From Sisyra terminalis (lineage: Eukaryota > Arthropoda > Insecta > Neuroptera > Sisyridae), in NCBI GenBank assembly GCA_958496175.1, contig OY292274.1, forward strand, positions 43,224,630 to 43,288,629: a stretch of 64,000 bases of DNA, read 5' to 3'. Within the stretch, counting starts at the first letter, position 1, and the number at the start of each line of letters is the position of its first letter. The position numbers were made by a program, and so were the translations under genes. Below, one piece after another: positions 33,401 through 46,059 of the stretch. The notes below the pieces were generated by a model, which saw only the letters and a program-made list of their open reading frames with translations, was not told the origin of the DNA and did no database searches.

Positions 33401-36400
33401 CGTTAGGTTCCACCAGATATCATTTACTTGAGTAAAAGAATTGCTATCTTGGTTTATTGAGCACTGTTTTAATTATCACTTGGATCAATTTTTGGCTTTA
33501 AATCAAAACAAATTAACGATCCCCTTACGGTATTAAAAATAGAACGTATGGTACGGTGATAATATTAGGAATAACGGAAAGTATTGTCGTTTTTTCAATA
33601 TACAATTAAAACACAAAATTTTGATAAAACTATTAATATTAAATCAATGATATAATCAGCCTCGATAGTATCAACGTTTTGACATTTAGTGTGCAAATTT
33701 TAATGCTATATAAGTAAAAATCACTTGAATACTAAGAGTAATATGAAAAAAATTCATTTTGAACATCACTTAAGGTTTTAATTTTGTTACCACTTAGTAA
33801 ATATGTTAACGATTGAAATAAAAAGAAATCCGATGAAAAAACTTTAGACGGTTATAGTGGGTACGGCAATATCACTTCCCCCTTAATTAGTTAGTTTTTT
33901 CAAGGGCTTTTCTTCTGCAGAGGGGTCTCGCATTACCGTGTTGCAGCATAGAATTTTATCTATTAACAGTTTTTGGACACTTTTGGGTGTTTGGCCGATC
34001 GATTAAAATTGATTGGGATTATTTGATAGCTCTTCAACTTTCTAGCTAACATTTGGCACCATTTTTCCCCTTAAATTTTTGTTGGTTAAACTTTTGTCAT
34101 ATTTTATTGGTACCTTTTGGAGAAATAAAAATTATTCGAATTAAACTTAAAAAACTCATTTGGCATTAATGAATATCTAATCCAGATAGAATCCACATAG
34201 ATAAACATTGAAAATGTTTTAGTAACAACTATTTTGGTTTATAAGAATAATTTGCTCAATCATCTTCTTCTTATTATTACTTCATTCTGACCTTAAAAAG
34301 TTTCTTCGTGAAATAAAATAACACGACCAGGATTATTTCTTGTCCAAAGCACAACAATTTTGGATAGAAAGTATAATGAAACTTCCTGTGAGATGGAAGA
34401 AAGTAATGGAGCAAATAAGTTCATATTTACCAAAATCAATCTTCTTTTTTTGAAATCTATAGAAAAGCAAAAGTACTTTTCAAAAATCACTAAACACTAA
34501 AGCGAATGGCTAAATGGCTAAAGCGAAGAGCATATGTAACAGAGTGTCAAATCTGTGGAACCCCATAAATGATGAATTTAAATTTTTGGGCTGCGTTCAG
34601 GTATAGAAAATCAACAACTCTCATATCTTTGTATGTATACATCGTTTGTGGGACTCAGCAAATTAAAATAATTGACTTAACAAAACACAGTTGTTGAAAT
34701 TACTATAACAAAATTAAAATTATAAAACGGTAGAGGTTGATGATTTGAACTGTTCTTGGAAGTTTTGCAATTATCCCGCAGTTGAATGTGAATAAAACTT
34801 ATTGAACCTGTTGGATTAAAACCCGGTGTTTAAAGATAAAAATTTTGTAAAGTTTTACACGTGTGTGAAAAATGTACACACTCGTATTTGCTTAATTAAT
34901 TGTTGTCCCAATAATATTTTTAAGGAAGTTGTTAAGTTATTAAATAGTGAGTTACCATATATACCATAGTTATGGAATAAGAATACATAAAAATAGTGAA
35001 CATAAAAAATTAATGACACATTTTCTACAGTTAACATTTTTAGCATATAATTGAAAAGTAGAAAATAATAAAAAAGGTCATAATATGTGATGTAATTTAT
35101 AAGTGATGAGATTATGGTGCAAAAAATATTTCAACCTTACCAAAAACGGCGATTGAAGTAAAAACAGAATTACTTTACAACACAATTGGCGACTCATCAT
35201 TTTTTATATCGTTTCATTAATATGACGAAAACTTTAATTCAGTTATAGCTAAAGGGTTGAATTTTGGGATAAATAATGAGAATTTCCTTATTACAGTGTC
35301 AAATGATTGCTGTGTTGAGGTGAAGTTTGTGCACGAACTAATATCTTATTAAAATATATCAGGTCCTCGGCTTTTCTGACATAATACGTGTGATAAATGC
35401 AAAAGTTAATGGCTCAACATAGACACATACTCACATACACGGAAACGCTTTGATATTCTTCAGGGGAGTCGTCACTCAACGGTGCTGCAGGGTGTGAGTG
35501 ACAATAATAAAATAATAACTACCCTTAAGTCGTTTATCTTCCCAGTAATGTGAGCATTAGGTTGTGTTTGGAGGCTATAGAAAGCTTTATCATAATTCAC
35601 AAATTATTACTCCAGTTATTGGATGAGAAAGAATTTCATTATCAGGATTGATCGAATTGTAACACGTTATTATATTGAAATTTAAGTTTCCATTAATTTT
35701 TTAGGAAAAATAGCTTTTATCAAATTGTTACGAGGAAAAATTAAAAGCAAAGTGACAAATAATCGATTTATTATTATAATTCATATAAATAACAATGAAA
35801 TTAGCTTGATTATTACAATATTATTTTCACCCCGAAGCGTATTTGATGTAGCTTTAGTAAAATGTTTTCCATTGGCTTAAAACATACTACAGCCATAATA
35901 TCGGTAAAACGATAAAGCTAAAAAAGGGGTTTGATGAGTGATTGATGTACAACATCAGAACCTCCAACCCTTTCGGATATTACTGAACATCAAATTATGC
36001 GCGTTTCTTTCACATAAAAGCCTCATTACACCCCTTTAAGAAATTATGTATTTTTAAACAATACTATTTTAGAAGCAAATTCAACTAAAACCATTATTGA
36101 ATCATATTCCAGCCACTTTGTAGACAACTTTATTCATTAATAAAAAAAAGAACTAGCAATTATACGACAATTAATCTTTCATGTTTATGATTATTATTAC
36201 GATAATGGAAAGTCTTTAATTGACTTCATGGAAATACTTTATTTTTCCTTTGAGGGAAGTTTTTGGAATTTCTTTCAATTAGTTGTCCTATTTTATAAAG
36301 ACATTACTGGCATACTTATATTTAGGGCATATAATAATTTTAACGATTGAAAAAAAATAATATGGTAGAACCTTTTAAGAGTAAAATTTTTGCTTAAAAT

Positions 36401-37180
36401 ATTATGATTAACTAAGAAGAAAAATTAATAACAAAATCTTTTTAATACAATAATAACTTACAATACCTATATTTCAATGGTTGTTTAACGTGTTTTCGTA
36501 ACCACTACTGTTTATATGATTAGGGAGTGCTAATTTTCATTAACTTAGATTGAACTCAAGCTAATCTTACTCTAATATACTAATGAAGTTTGAAATCAGT
36601 TCAGATATTTGCATTATCTTTATGGTTTTTCCTTCCACGATGTGTAAGTTGTTTGGTGTTTGATAGTAGAATATTGTGCACTTGGATGTGTTTTTTACTA
36701 TCAGGAACTTGAATTGATATTTTCTTATTATTTATTCTACGATTCTTATTATTTTACAATAAACTTATGGCATTTAAAATTTTAAACGACTTTCAAGTAT
36801 AAACCCAGTATGTTTTTTAAATAACCTTACAAAGATTCTGCGTTTCCCTTCAAATTTGTATTTTATTTAACTGTTTTTTGATTCTCGCTATGTAAAAGTT
36901 AAACGCCCATTTTATGTCTTTTTTTTATTCTCTTTAATGGACTTTATTTCCTAGGCTTTTAAGAGTTTGCTAAACAGAAAAAATACTATTGTTGAGCAGT
37001 TGATTTATTTTTATTGAACCACAGGCGCAAATGCGAGTATAACCACCCTTAAAAAACTTTAAAACTAATTTTGTAGTTAGCGATCTATGTAAATCAGTGT
37101 AACTTATAACCTTGGCTCAAGTCCCTTTTAGCATAGTTAAATTTGACAATGTTGAATTTTCTACTTTGATTTTTATTCTT
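30438..37180. other. Long non-coding stretch
   Basis: No gene or recognisable element is visible. The part at 31200-32880 is GC-richer and unique-looking and includes CACGTG E-boxes near 32552 and 32705. The part at 33840-34110 has a unique C/T-rich character. Frames of 60-66 codons (30794-30991, 31518-31700, 31860-32048, 34293-34490, 34855-35046, all minus) have no domains. At 34505-34525 'atggctaa' is repeated twice in tandem. Confidence 0.45.
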
Positions 37181-37199
37181 TTTACGTTTTTTTTTGTTA

Positions 37200-37800
37200 A
37201 TTCAATTATAATATAGTATACTTTTCATTGTTGTGAATAAATTTTGGAATGATAGAGAATCAATTAGGTCTGTACAATAGTGTATAGTTCAGAAATATCT
37301 AATGCTACAATCAGATATGAACGAAGTGCAAAATATTGCTTAAGTAAAAAGAAAGAATCATTGATTGAAAATGAAATTGTCAATTTGCCATTCAAAAAGG
37401 TAACGAGTGATTTCCTACAGCTTGCGAGGGAAAATTATTTAACTGTGGTCGATTATTATTCAAAATGGATTGATTTAAAGAAAGTAGCTTCGTTATCTGC
37501 CCTCACAGTAATTAAAATTTGTTTGTCGATATTTGCAATTCATTAAATTGTGTAAATTATGATGGCCGATAACATGGCATTAAACTAAATGGAATTAAAA
37601 ATATTTGCAAGGAATTGAGGAATTAAGATGGTGACGTCGGATTACAATTATTTAACATAAAATGGATTAATAGAAAAATGGTAAAAATAGTAAAAATATG
37701 TTAAAAAATTGTAAAGAATATAATTTGGATAAGGAATAGAATAATACTCCAATTATAGGCTCACCAGCTGAACACACCGTTGATTACACCGGTTGAATCT
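37200..37800 (+). pseudogene. Ty3/gypsy retrotransposon integrase remnant
   Basis: This is a broken integrase, the enzyme that inserts element DNA into the chromosome. From 37282 the frame reads SEISNATIRYERSAKYC, matching the zinc-binding region (W.GM..DI...V..C..C) with its second cysteine altered. It then reads ESLIENEI, PFKKVTSDF (first catalytic D), YLTVVDYYSKWID, and FAIH for the usual FARHG. After a stop it continues MADNMALN (second catalytic D, usually SDNG.QF), then FARN, KMVTSDYNY, then NGLIEKW with the catalytic E. Further on are VKN, NNTPIIG and SPAE, as in RNTP..G.SPAELL. The catalytic positions are still recognisable, but at least five stops or shifts and lost zinc ligands show it is dead. 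Upstream pol domains are absent. Confidence 0.85.
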
Positions 37801-38280
37801 TTTTGCAGCAGAACTAGAGAAAAGGAAATGTCCAATGATACCAATAGTAAGTACAAATAGTATATACTAAAAGTAACAAGAAAGCACTTCCAAAAGATGT
37901 CATAACAAAATACAGGTTCTGCCAGTCGGAATATGAAACCACGTCTCAGGTTCCATGAGAACCCGGTGCTTTGAATGAGTAACTGGGGATATTAAGCTCT
38001 GAAACTAAAAGAGTCGTAAAGCATCTAGTGCGTCGGATACTGAGCTCGCCCAGCAATTGTCTTAACAAGATGAAGTAGAGATCAAGGAAGCACAAAAAGC
38101 TCTAAGGTTGCAGCGTTGAGGCTAACCTCACCTTGAAAAACCAGGCTTAATAAAAAAAGGAAAAACTTACCAAAATTATAGTAAATATCCAATAGGATAC
38201 TAATCTACGATTTAAGGTAATTAGTGGCTTTGTATTGTACCAAAAAAAAAGTAAATGAAAGAAATAAGGAAATATTTATA
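37800..38280. other. Probable decayed gypsy tail and unassigned sequence
   Basis: The GC-richer part at 37910-38170 directly follows the integrase remnant and may descend from the end of pol and the 3' untranslated part of the same element. I cannot match its frames to a known domain. It ends in 'gttgaggctaacctcac', which is also unassigned. Confidence 0.3.
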
Positions 38281-38284
38281 ACAC

Positions 38285-38700
38285 AATGACCCAATCAAAG
38301 TATAAATTTTTTCATAATCAGGAATCAGGAAATCGGGATGTCTAGTTTAAAAAAAAATATTTGGGACTTGGACAAGACGGTGTTCACTAGCCTACAATCA
38401 AGATCGATTGATTTGAAAATTGAAGAAGGAACAACATTTAGTAGAAACACATTGCATCTTAGGCCAAAGTTTATCTGAAGAATCAGGGAGCAAAAGGGAA
38501 TATGAAAAGGACTTTGAAGCCATTAAAAAAGAATGACTCAAAAGTTAATTGCCACTTTGGTGACCACAGTAACACCATGGTAATGAAAAGATAAATATAT
38601 AGAAAAGAAATTAATAGTCTTGTCAAAACAGCAATTGTAATAACAACGACATTCATTAAATTTATAAAATAAAACTACCCAGAATTGGTGACCCCGATAT
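38285..38700 (+). mobile_element. Possible LTR followed by a primer-binding-site-like motif
   Basis: At 38685-38699 the sequence TTGGTGACCCCGAT resembles the tRNA primer-binding site that begins the internal part of many insect LTR elements (TGG followed by a tRNA 3'-end complement). It is preceded by AT-rich sequence with an AAATATATAG box near 38593 and AATAAA-like words, as expected of an LTR end. A related TTTGGTGACCACAG occurs at 38554. No second LTR copy or exact TG...CA ends could be fixed. The position downstream of the integrase would make this a 3' LTR running into a second element. Confidence 0.28.
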
Positions 38701-41688
38701 TAAAAAATGGAAGAACAATAAAAAGTAAAAAAATCCGTTAAAATTTCACCATTATAGGTTAAAAAAAATCATCTTTTTTTAAAAACTAGGTTTTCATTTC
38801 TGAAAAAGTACCGTATATTTAAATTTGCTTTACCCTTCGATACATATCAATATTTTGTTTTTCTTTATTAATTTATTTGTTTATTTAGTATTTATATATT
38901 ATTCAATATTTACATGAATATTCTATTAATAGTACAAGTCTGTGGTTGTGTTGCCTAAAATGTTAGTTAAAATTACACAAAATGACGAACGGATATTTAT
39001 GTTATATAAAAAACCTTATTATAGTTAAATGTTTTTGTACAAAATGTAGGTACAACAACGATAAATTATTTCAATAAAAGTAATTTATCATTTTAATCAT
39101 AATAAATTTTGAAATTGTATTTATTTATAAAAAACACACATTTACCACATTCAAGTTTCCTATTCAATCTGGAACAACAAATCGTGTGCCAATTTAATAT
39201 ATAAAATCCGCAAATTATTTACACTTTCATTCATTTAAACATCATCAAATTCAAATATTTCACGCCGAAAATTGTGTATTCGATAAGTTTATATATCCCA
39301 TTAAGCCCTGATATCAAATGATTTTAATTATATTGAAAATTGACGTGAAACATAAACAACAAAGGCTTGATTAAAATTTCATTATTCATTTACTAAAGGG
39401 GTACATCTACATGCACACGTTAGTCTGACTATTGGTCTATCACGTGAGGTTCCATTTTGGCAAACAGACCCTCACCAGAACGTTTTAACCATCCGACTGT
39501 CCCTCGATTATTGGCCAATATTTTATCAATTTATAAATAGTTAGCTTTATTAATTTCAAACTAGGTAATGAAATTATCTCTTTACTGATTTAAATACATT
39601 AATTATTATTACCCGAAAATTAATACCGTAATAGTCCAAACTAATTTATTACTCGGAAATTACAGCCAATGCAAAAATCTATCCATCCTGTTGATTTCGA
39701 AATTTCACTTAGAAAGAAAAACGAAAAAAACGGAAAGAAAAACTAAACCGAAACAAATAGGAAATGAAAAAAGAATCATTTCACAATTCAACAGACTCAT
39801 CAATAACGCCCGTTGTCTTACAAAATCCTTCTTCTTCAATAAATAATTGATTGACATTCACCAATAGAGCGTTTCAATAATCAATCTTTGATCGCAACAA
39901 TCTTTCTTCATTTCAAATAAAAAACAACAGATTCTATAAATCACGAAGGGGAACGAAAAAAATTACGTACAACCCTTATCGAAGGGTGTCACTTTATTAA
40001 TGGTTTCTTAATAGACCTTTAATACATTTCAATTTAGATATTTTTTTTGGCCAATTGAAAATCTCTCGTTAAATTCTTAGCTTAATTTTTTTTTCTTTTT
40101 GATAAAATTTTTGAAAATAAAATTTAATGAAACACTAAGTTGGAAACTGTAAACATTTATATTATCAATGTAACTACTTTTTTCGTGTAGGGGATAGTAA
40201 CTTTCTTATACTATGTACCATGCTCGTTCTATTATACACAAGCAGAAAAAGTTTCGAATTTTTCCATGAAATGTAAATAGTCATACAGGAATAGAGTTTA
40301 TATATTCTATATATTTACAACAACGTCTACAGTAGCACAGTATTCAAATTAGCCATGGCGATTTGAACTCTCGTTGATCGTATCATTCGATTTGATAGCA
40401 ATATCATATTACTTTCAAATATTAATATGTTTCCAACCTTTTTTTCAATTCATACTATCAATTTGTCAAATGTAGAATTATAAAAACTCATATTCATTGT
40501 ACCTACACACTGCTACCGGATCTATAAATACGTATGACTGTTACGAAAAATACATTTGCAAATAAATTGGATTTGAAGCGAAAGCTTATACCAGATATTT
40601 TTTCTTTAATATTTTTAATTGACTTTTAAGCAAAATCATGAATATTTTAACACAAAAGCTTGTTCGGTTATGTTGAAGTTGAATAGTGAAATTTTATCCA
40701 AATTAATTAAAAAGAATACGATTTTGTTTCCCATTGTTAATTAATAAATAATATAACAAAAAGGTAAAGTTGATCATAGTTGAAACTAATATATTAAAAA
40801 CTAAATTTCCTTACTTGAATTTTTTTTATTACTTTTAGAAAATAAATTATTAACGTATTATTTTTATAACGGTTTAAGATTTTAAGAAAATTACCGTATT
40901 TGAGAAATAAATAATGCAATTATACAGGATGAAATGTGAAAACATTTCAAAGATATGACACAGTAAACATTTGGAGAAGTTTAGACAACTAGGCGTTAGT
41001 AATACTAATAAAAAATCAGTTGTATTTTTTTTTCAATAAATTATTTCATATTACACCCTTTTCTTTATTATTCTCGGGGTTTCTCATAATAGTTCCTCCG
41101 TGCTACGTCTTAAAAGAACTATTCCACCCTATGTGCAACGATGTCAATTTTGCAAACTTATAAAAAAAATTGACAAAAAACAGAACAAAAAACAGAACTG
41201 ACGAAAAAAGGATCTAAAAAGCGAAAAATTAAAAAGAAAAACTTATTAATCTTGATAACGAAGGTCTCAAACTAATGAGTTGACGCTGAAAATAATCGAC
41301 GAATTTGATCAAACTAAAAATATTTTAGTTTTAATGCTGGTGTCATTTACTTGACGTTGAAAATATGCATCGATTTCGATAACAATTAATATAGCCAAGC
41401 AGTTTCAAAACAGTTATAATCATTATATCTATGTATTGTTGCTTCAAAATGGTTAGGAATATCATAGATCGATAAGTATTTTAAATTGAAATTAGTTTAA
41501 ATTATTTTTACTTGTTTGAGGCTGACTTATTTCACCAGTGTCACAAGACGCTGCGATTTAATGCTCATGCTTGATTTTGATTGTCTTCTAGATGACGCTT
41601 CGTTCGAAATTGTATCATGTGATCAACCTTGAGGCTGAAAATCATCGTAAAGCGTCAGCATGAAATCATACCTTAATAAACCCTAGGT
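38701..41688. other. AT-rich non-coding stretch
   Basis: I see no gene. At 40931-40948 a perfect 7-bp hairpin with a GAAA loop occurs just after 'tatacaggat'. At about 41280-41380 two imperfect copies of TTGACGCTGAAAATA with 'atcgacgaatttgat' occur 72 bp apart, and a third, weaker one lies at about 41630. Confidence 0.45.
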
Positions 41689-42095
41689 TGTAGCGAAGTA
41701 CGTCAAATATACCTTCAAATGTACCCATATATTGTTGCCACCATTCGAAAGTTCTAGCGATGAAGTTGAAAAGAGACGGAAGACGTTCTAGAACACTCTC
41801 CGTAAGATTCTTATGTGGGTTAGAAAGATATAGAAATTATTCGAATCTAAGAAAAGTTCCTGGAATAGTCTAGACCTTCCAGACACGGTAAATAGTTATA
41901 TAAATAAGGCGATCGACCATCGCCGGAGCAGTTACGGATAAATTAACAGTTACAACGGTTAAAATTATTCTTAAAATAAATAAATGAGTGTGCAATAATA
42001 AAGGTGTGTATTAAAATAAACGGTGCTATTGTTATATGTCCTAAAACCAATCCTAACGAGCCCGTAAAAAAATAAACAACCTTAAAAACGTAACA
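41689..42095 (+). mobile_element. Solo LTR, gypsy-like
   Basis: This 407-bp segment begins TGTAGCGAAGTACGTC and ends AAAACGTAACA, so it has TG...CA ends and an imperfect TGTTACG/CGTAACA terminal inversion. Inside, in the expected order, are repeated 'ttctaga' and 'ttccagac' words, a TATA box (TTATATAAATAAGG near 41900), a GC-rich start region (CGATCGACCATCGCCGGAGC), and several AATAAA signals between 41977 and 42074. This layout (U3, TATA, start, polyadenylation signal) is typical of insect Ty3/gypsy LTRs. No internal sequence adjoins it on either side, and flanking 5-bp words do not match, so it is an old solo LTR. Confidence 0.65.
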
Positions 42096-42099
42096 ATAC

Positions 42100-45000
42100 A
42101 ATGGTTATTCGGTTTATATGGTGTAAATGAACCAGAAATGCTTTCTCTATAAATAAAGAACCGATATTTTTAAGTTCATTTATATAAATAGTATTTCTTT
42201 TTCTCATTAGCTATACCTCTCTTCAAAATATTATATTGAGTATTTTTTCCGTATATTAAAAAATATTTATTCCTATTTTAAAGTTTATGGTGTTATAGTT
42301 GATAGTGATTCTTTTATTAGTGAAAGTATAAAAAAAAAATTAATTCGCTATACAAAGTTGATTATCAATTTGAATTATTAAATCTTTACAAATTATCGAT
42401 ATGATATTCGTCTTGGACCCAAAAGTACTAACTTCATTCATTGTGAAATTTATGTATTTCTGTGGCAAAAAATAGTAGCTAACATATATGAGCTTTCCTT
42501 GAAAAGGATTTTAGGCCACTTTTGAACTAAACGGCTCAATATTAAATGAAAAAATCTTCTAAACAGATGAAAGAATTTTGATCAACCACATAAAATAAAT
42601 TTATCTTCCAACTAATAAATGCCAAATAAAGTTTTTTTTAAATAAATATGTGTAAACTTTAAAAACTATCAATCGAATATTTTTGGCACCTACTGCAAAA
42701 AGTTCTGGTTAACCCTAAAATATTTGATTAAATTTTCACGTCGAAATTTTTGATCGGTTTAGATAAACCGACATCCCTTTTTAACACTCTCTCAATAGTC
42801 TAACAAAATAAGCTGAGCTTTATGTTTGAAAACATCAAAAGTGTTTTTTCATTTGATTTTTTCACGATGCCGCAGTTAATTATACACATAATTTATTATA
42901 TTTTAATTGAATTATCTTTTATATATGTGTTATATTTAATCACAATAAAATATGAAAGTGGCTATTCTTTTTTAATCCGTTGGGATTTTAGTTCTCTCTG
43001 TTTCATTGAATGAAAATATGCTGCAAGCGACCGCACAGAGACCCCGAATTATCCAAATATCGCGTTCTCGGCTGATGAAAATGTCATATAATTTTTTAAA
43101 ATGAATTAAATGTCAACTTTTGAACTTTGAATTTGCACTGTGTGGTTTTTATTTTCAACAGAGAAAAAAAATTAATTGGTATATGAGCTTTTCATATGAG
43201 CTTTTGCAATGTTTGAGTATGGGATTTTTTCTGATGTGAATGTATAAATTGGATAGTGATATTATCATAATGACGCTTTAAATGTTTGTCACAAACAAAA
43301 CTTTAAAGTTGAGCTTTTCGTCTTGGAAATGCGCGTCGAGCACTTGGTTTTTGGTGAATAAAAGTCGATCTTGGTAAGTTGAGGAAAACGTTTCTCGTCG
43401 TCGTTGTCGTGTATGAGCCGTGTGTGTACAAAGTTTCCAGAATGGCTTTATAGTTTGCCATAATAGCTCGATTATCATTTAATACTAAATGATCTTGATC
43501 GTTGCATGCTGGCTGACGGACTTGTACGGCACATCCCAAACTCCTTAACTAAATGCATGAATTTTAAACAATGCTTAAACGGGGTGTGCTTCCATTTTCT
43601 CGGTAGAACATTATGCAGATTGTCGAGATAGGTCAGAGAAAAACATTATTTTCGCAAAAGTTACAAAATGAAAATTTCATGGCCTTAATCTGCAAAAAAA
43701 CAGCGCACTTTTCGTCGGGCCAATTTTTATTGACTGGAATTAGATTTGGAAAACCCCATCGCGAGTGAATGGATTTGGTATGTTGTGTTCTAGGAATTGG
43801 CAAAGAGAGACGGCAAGCAAATTTTATTCCGTCAAAACCACTAAAAGTGCACTAAACCACCGACGAGCATAGCCCATGACCAAACGACGACAACGACCCC
43901 CATGTGAATCCAGTCGTGAAACTGTGACAGGGTATACGAGGAAAAACCACACACCATCTCGGTGTGGGCCACCAAAATGAGACAACGCCACGGCAAAGTT
44001 TCGATACAAGCCACATAGCTGTCTTTATTTATTAGAAACATTTGGCAACCGAATGACTGTCATGGCGTTTTCTATACGTTCCCGCTGGATAGACTATTAC
44101 CGACCACCCCATTTACCTCCACCCGACATATGGAAAGTTTATAACTCGACAACGTGCCCAGTTCAATTAATGAGTATTTTGTAACTGAATTAGCGCGGCC
44201 GATGGTGATTGATTAAATACGTTATAGTTAGTATGTAGAAGATTTAAATTCACTTTTTCCATCCTATTCTTTCCCATTTCGTTCCCACTTTCCACCTTCT
44301 CTCGACCGTCAAATTCATTTTGGTGAACGTAACGTTGTCAACAATGCAATACAACCGAGAACGTACACGAAAAAAGCCTCGCTTTTTATTTTTGTTTTTG
44401 TCAAATTGATTTGTTCCAACTTAATTTAATTTCGAGTGGCTACATCAAGGGTTGGTGCACCCTTTTACAATATGTTCGAATTTGTCATGCATTTTTCTCG
44501 CGTTATTATAGCAATTAATATTTTTCAATACTTTCAATGCAAATCTCTTCCCTCTGTTCAAATTCAGAAGAGAAAATTAGTTTCTGATAAATTTGCCTAT
44601 ATTTAAACAAGGTCTTACTTTCCTCTGCTGAGAAATATAAAATTTTGTACAGCAACAATTTAAAACCATTCTTACTAGTGAAAGTTACATATAATAATTT
44701 TTTTCAAATAATGCCTGAATGATTCCTTAAAATTCCCAAAATTAGTTGAAAAAATGTTTTTTTAAGACTAAAAATATTTTTCATTCTGAATTTGATGCGT
44801 TACTATGTGCCTATTGGTATTTGTCACTTGACTATTACGCCAGCCAGTGATCAAATTATCAAATATCGGTACGATGGTAGTTAACTAAACCTAGCATATT
44901 AAAGCACACATATACTTCTAATGAAATTTTAAATTGTTCATATTTAATCTATTAAATAATTCAAAAAGAGTAGATAAATTATGCTAAAAAAGGATATCAG

Positions 45001-45880
45001 ATTTGTCCGACTAGACATTAAAAGAAGAAAGCCAGAACAATTTTTAAGGGAACAAACTAGAGTGCATAATAAAAGTTTTCAAAGTTTTGGTATCCCAAAA
45101 GATCATTCCCAGTTGTTTATGGGTCTAAAAAGCATGCTTTTGTTTTAAAACTAAAATGTTATTTTGTTCTTTTACAATATCATCAATGCTTTGAATCGGG
45201 ACATCAATAGCCTTCATATTTTATTTCAGAACGGAAATTTTATTTTATAGTTTATCATTTTCAAATAACATTTCATCAGAAAAATATCCAAGCTAAGAGT
45301 TTATACTTGTGATTGAATACAAACTAATGCAATTCAATTTCTAATTTCTCTCCAGAGGTTTTAAAAATAAGAGGTTCAAATTTTATGCCATGATTAGTAA
45401 ATTTATTATATATATATATATTATTTTCTCTCTTTCCACAAATTTCCTTCGCCTTGGAAAAAATTCAATAAATTTGAGAACTTCATTTACTAATAAACAC
45501 AATGAATAACGGGAATAATGAATTGTGATAATGAAATAACACAGCGGGAGTAGTTATATTTTTGGATACCAGATCGCGCAGCATTAAGTGCCGCCAAGTA
45601 CCAATAATTGAATCAAGTACTACATACAAGGGCCTAAATTGAATAATTATATCAGTTATGATGTTATATAAAGTGCATAGCACAACTTTTTGATTTACTT
45701 TCTACAAGTTCTTTAGTTTAAATTACTTCATGTAGTAGTTGTCAAAAAAAAAAAACATCCCGGTCTTGCAAAATGTCTTTAAAATTATTAGTTGAATAAT
45801 ATTCATTGTTGTATATATGTTGTACATATTGTTATTTAGTTCTTTTCAGCAACAATAATTTTGAAAATTTAAAAACATAT
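42100..45880. other. Non-coding stretch with a GC-richer block (43020-44460)
   Basis: I recognise no gene. The block at 43020-44460 is GC-richer and unique, with several overlapping short frames on the minus strand (43278-43539, 43824-44041) that share the same DNA in two phases and have no domain. A 55-codon plus-strand frame at 44981-45148 (starting MLKKDIRFVRLDIKRRKP) has a charged, protein-like composition but no family I know. A (TA)n run lies at about 45409-45421. Confidence 0.45.
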
Positions 45881-45884
45881 AAAG

Positions 45885-46055
45885 CCTACTGGTGACCGAG
45901 TGGTCTAAGTAACCACTCCAAAACTAGTAGTATTTGAGGTCGATCCTTGTATCGAGCAAATTTCCGATATTTTTCGATTACGGATTTATATAAAAATGAC
46001 TAATGACTAAAATCACTTAAAGTTATAAAGCGACGGTAAACAACAATTAAAAAAT
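45885..46055 (+). mobile_element. tRNA-derived SINE, copy 3
   Basis: The head is CCTACTGGTGACCGAGTGG, then 'tctaagtaaccactccaaaac', then a mutated box B (GGTCGATCC). The body 'gatatttttcgattacgg' and the tail 'aaagcgacggtaaacaacaatt' with a short A run follow the same order as copy 2. No clear target duplication remains, so it is older than copy 2. Confidence 0.8.
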
Positions 46056-46059
46056 AGTT

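Noticed and set aside
40931..40948. 7-bp hairpin with GAAA loop
   Set aside because: Too short to support an RNA element, and no conserved context.
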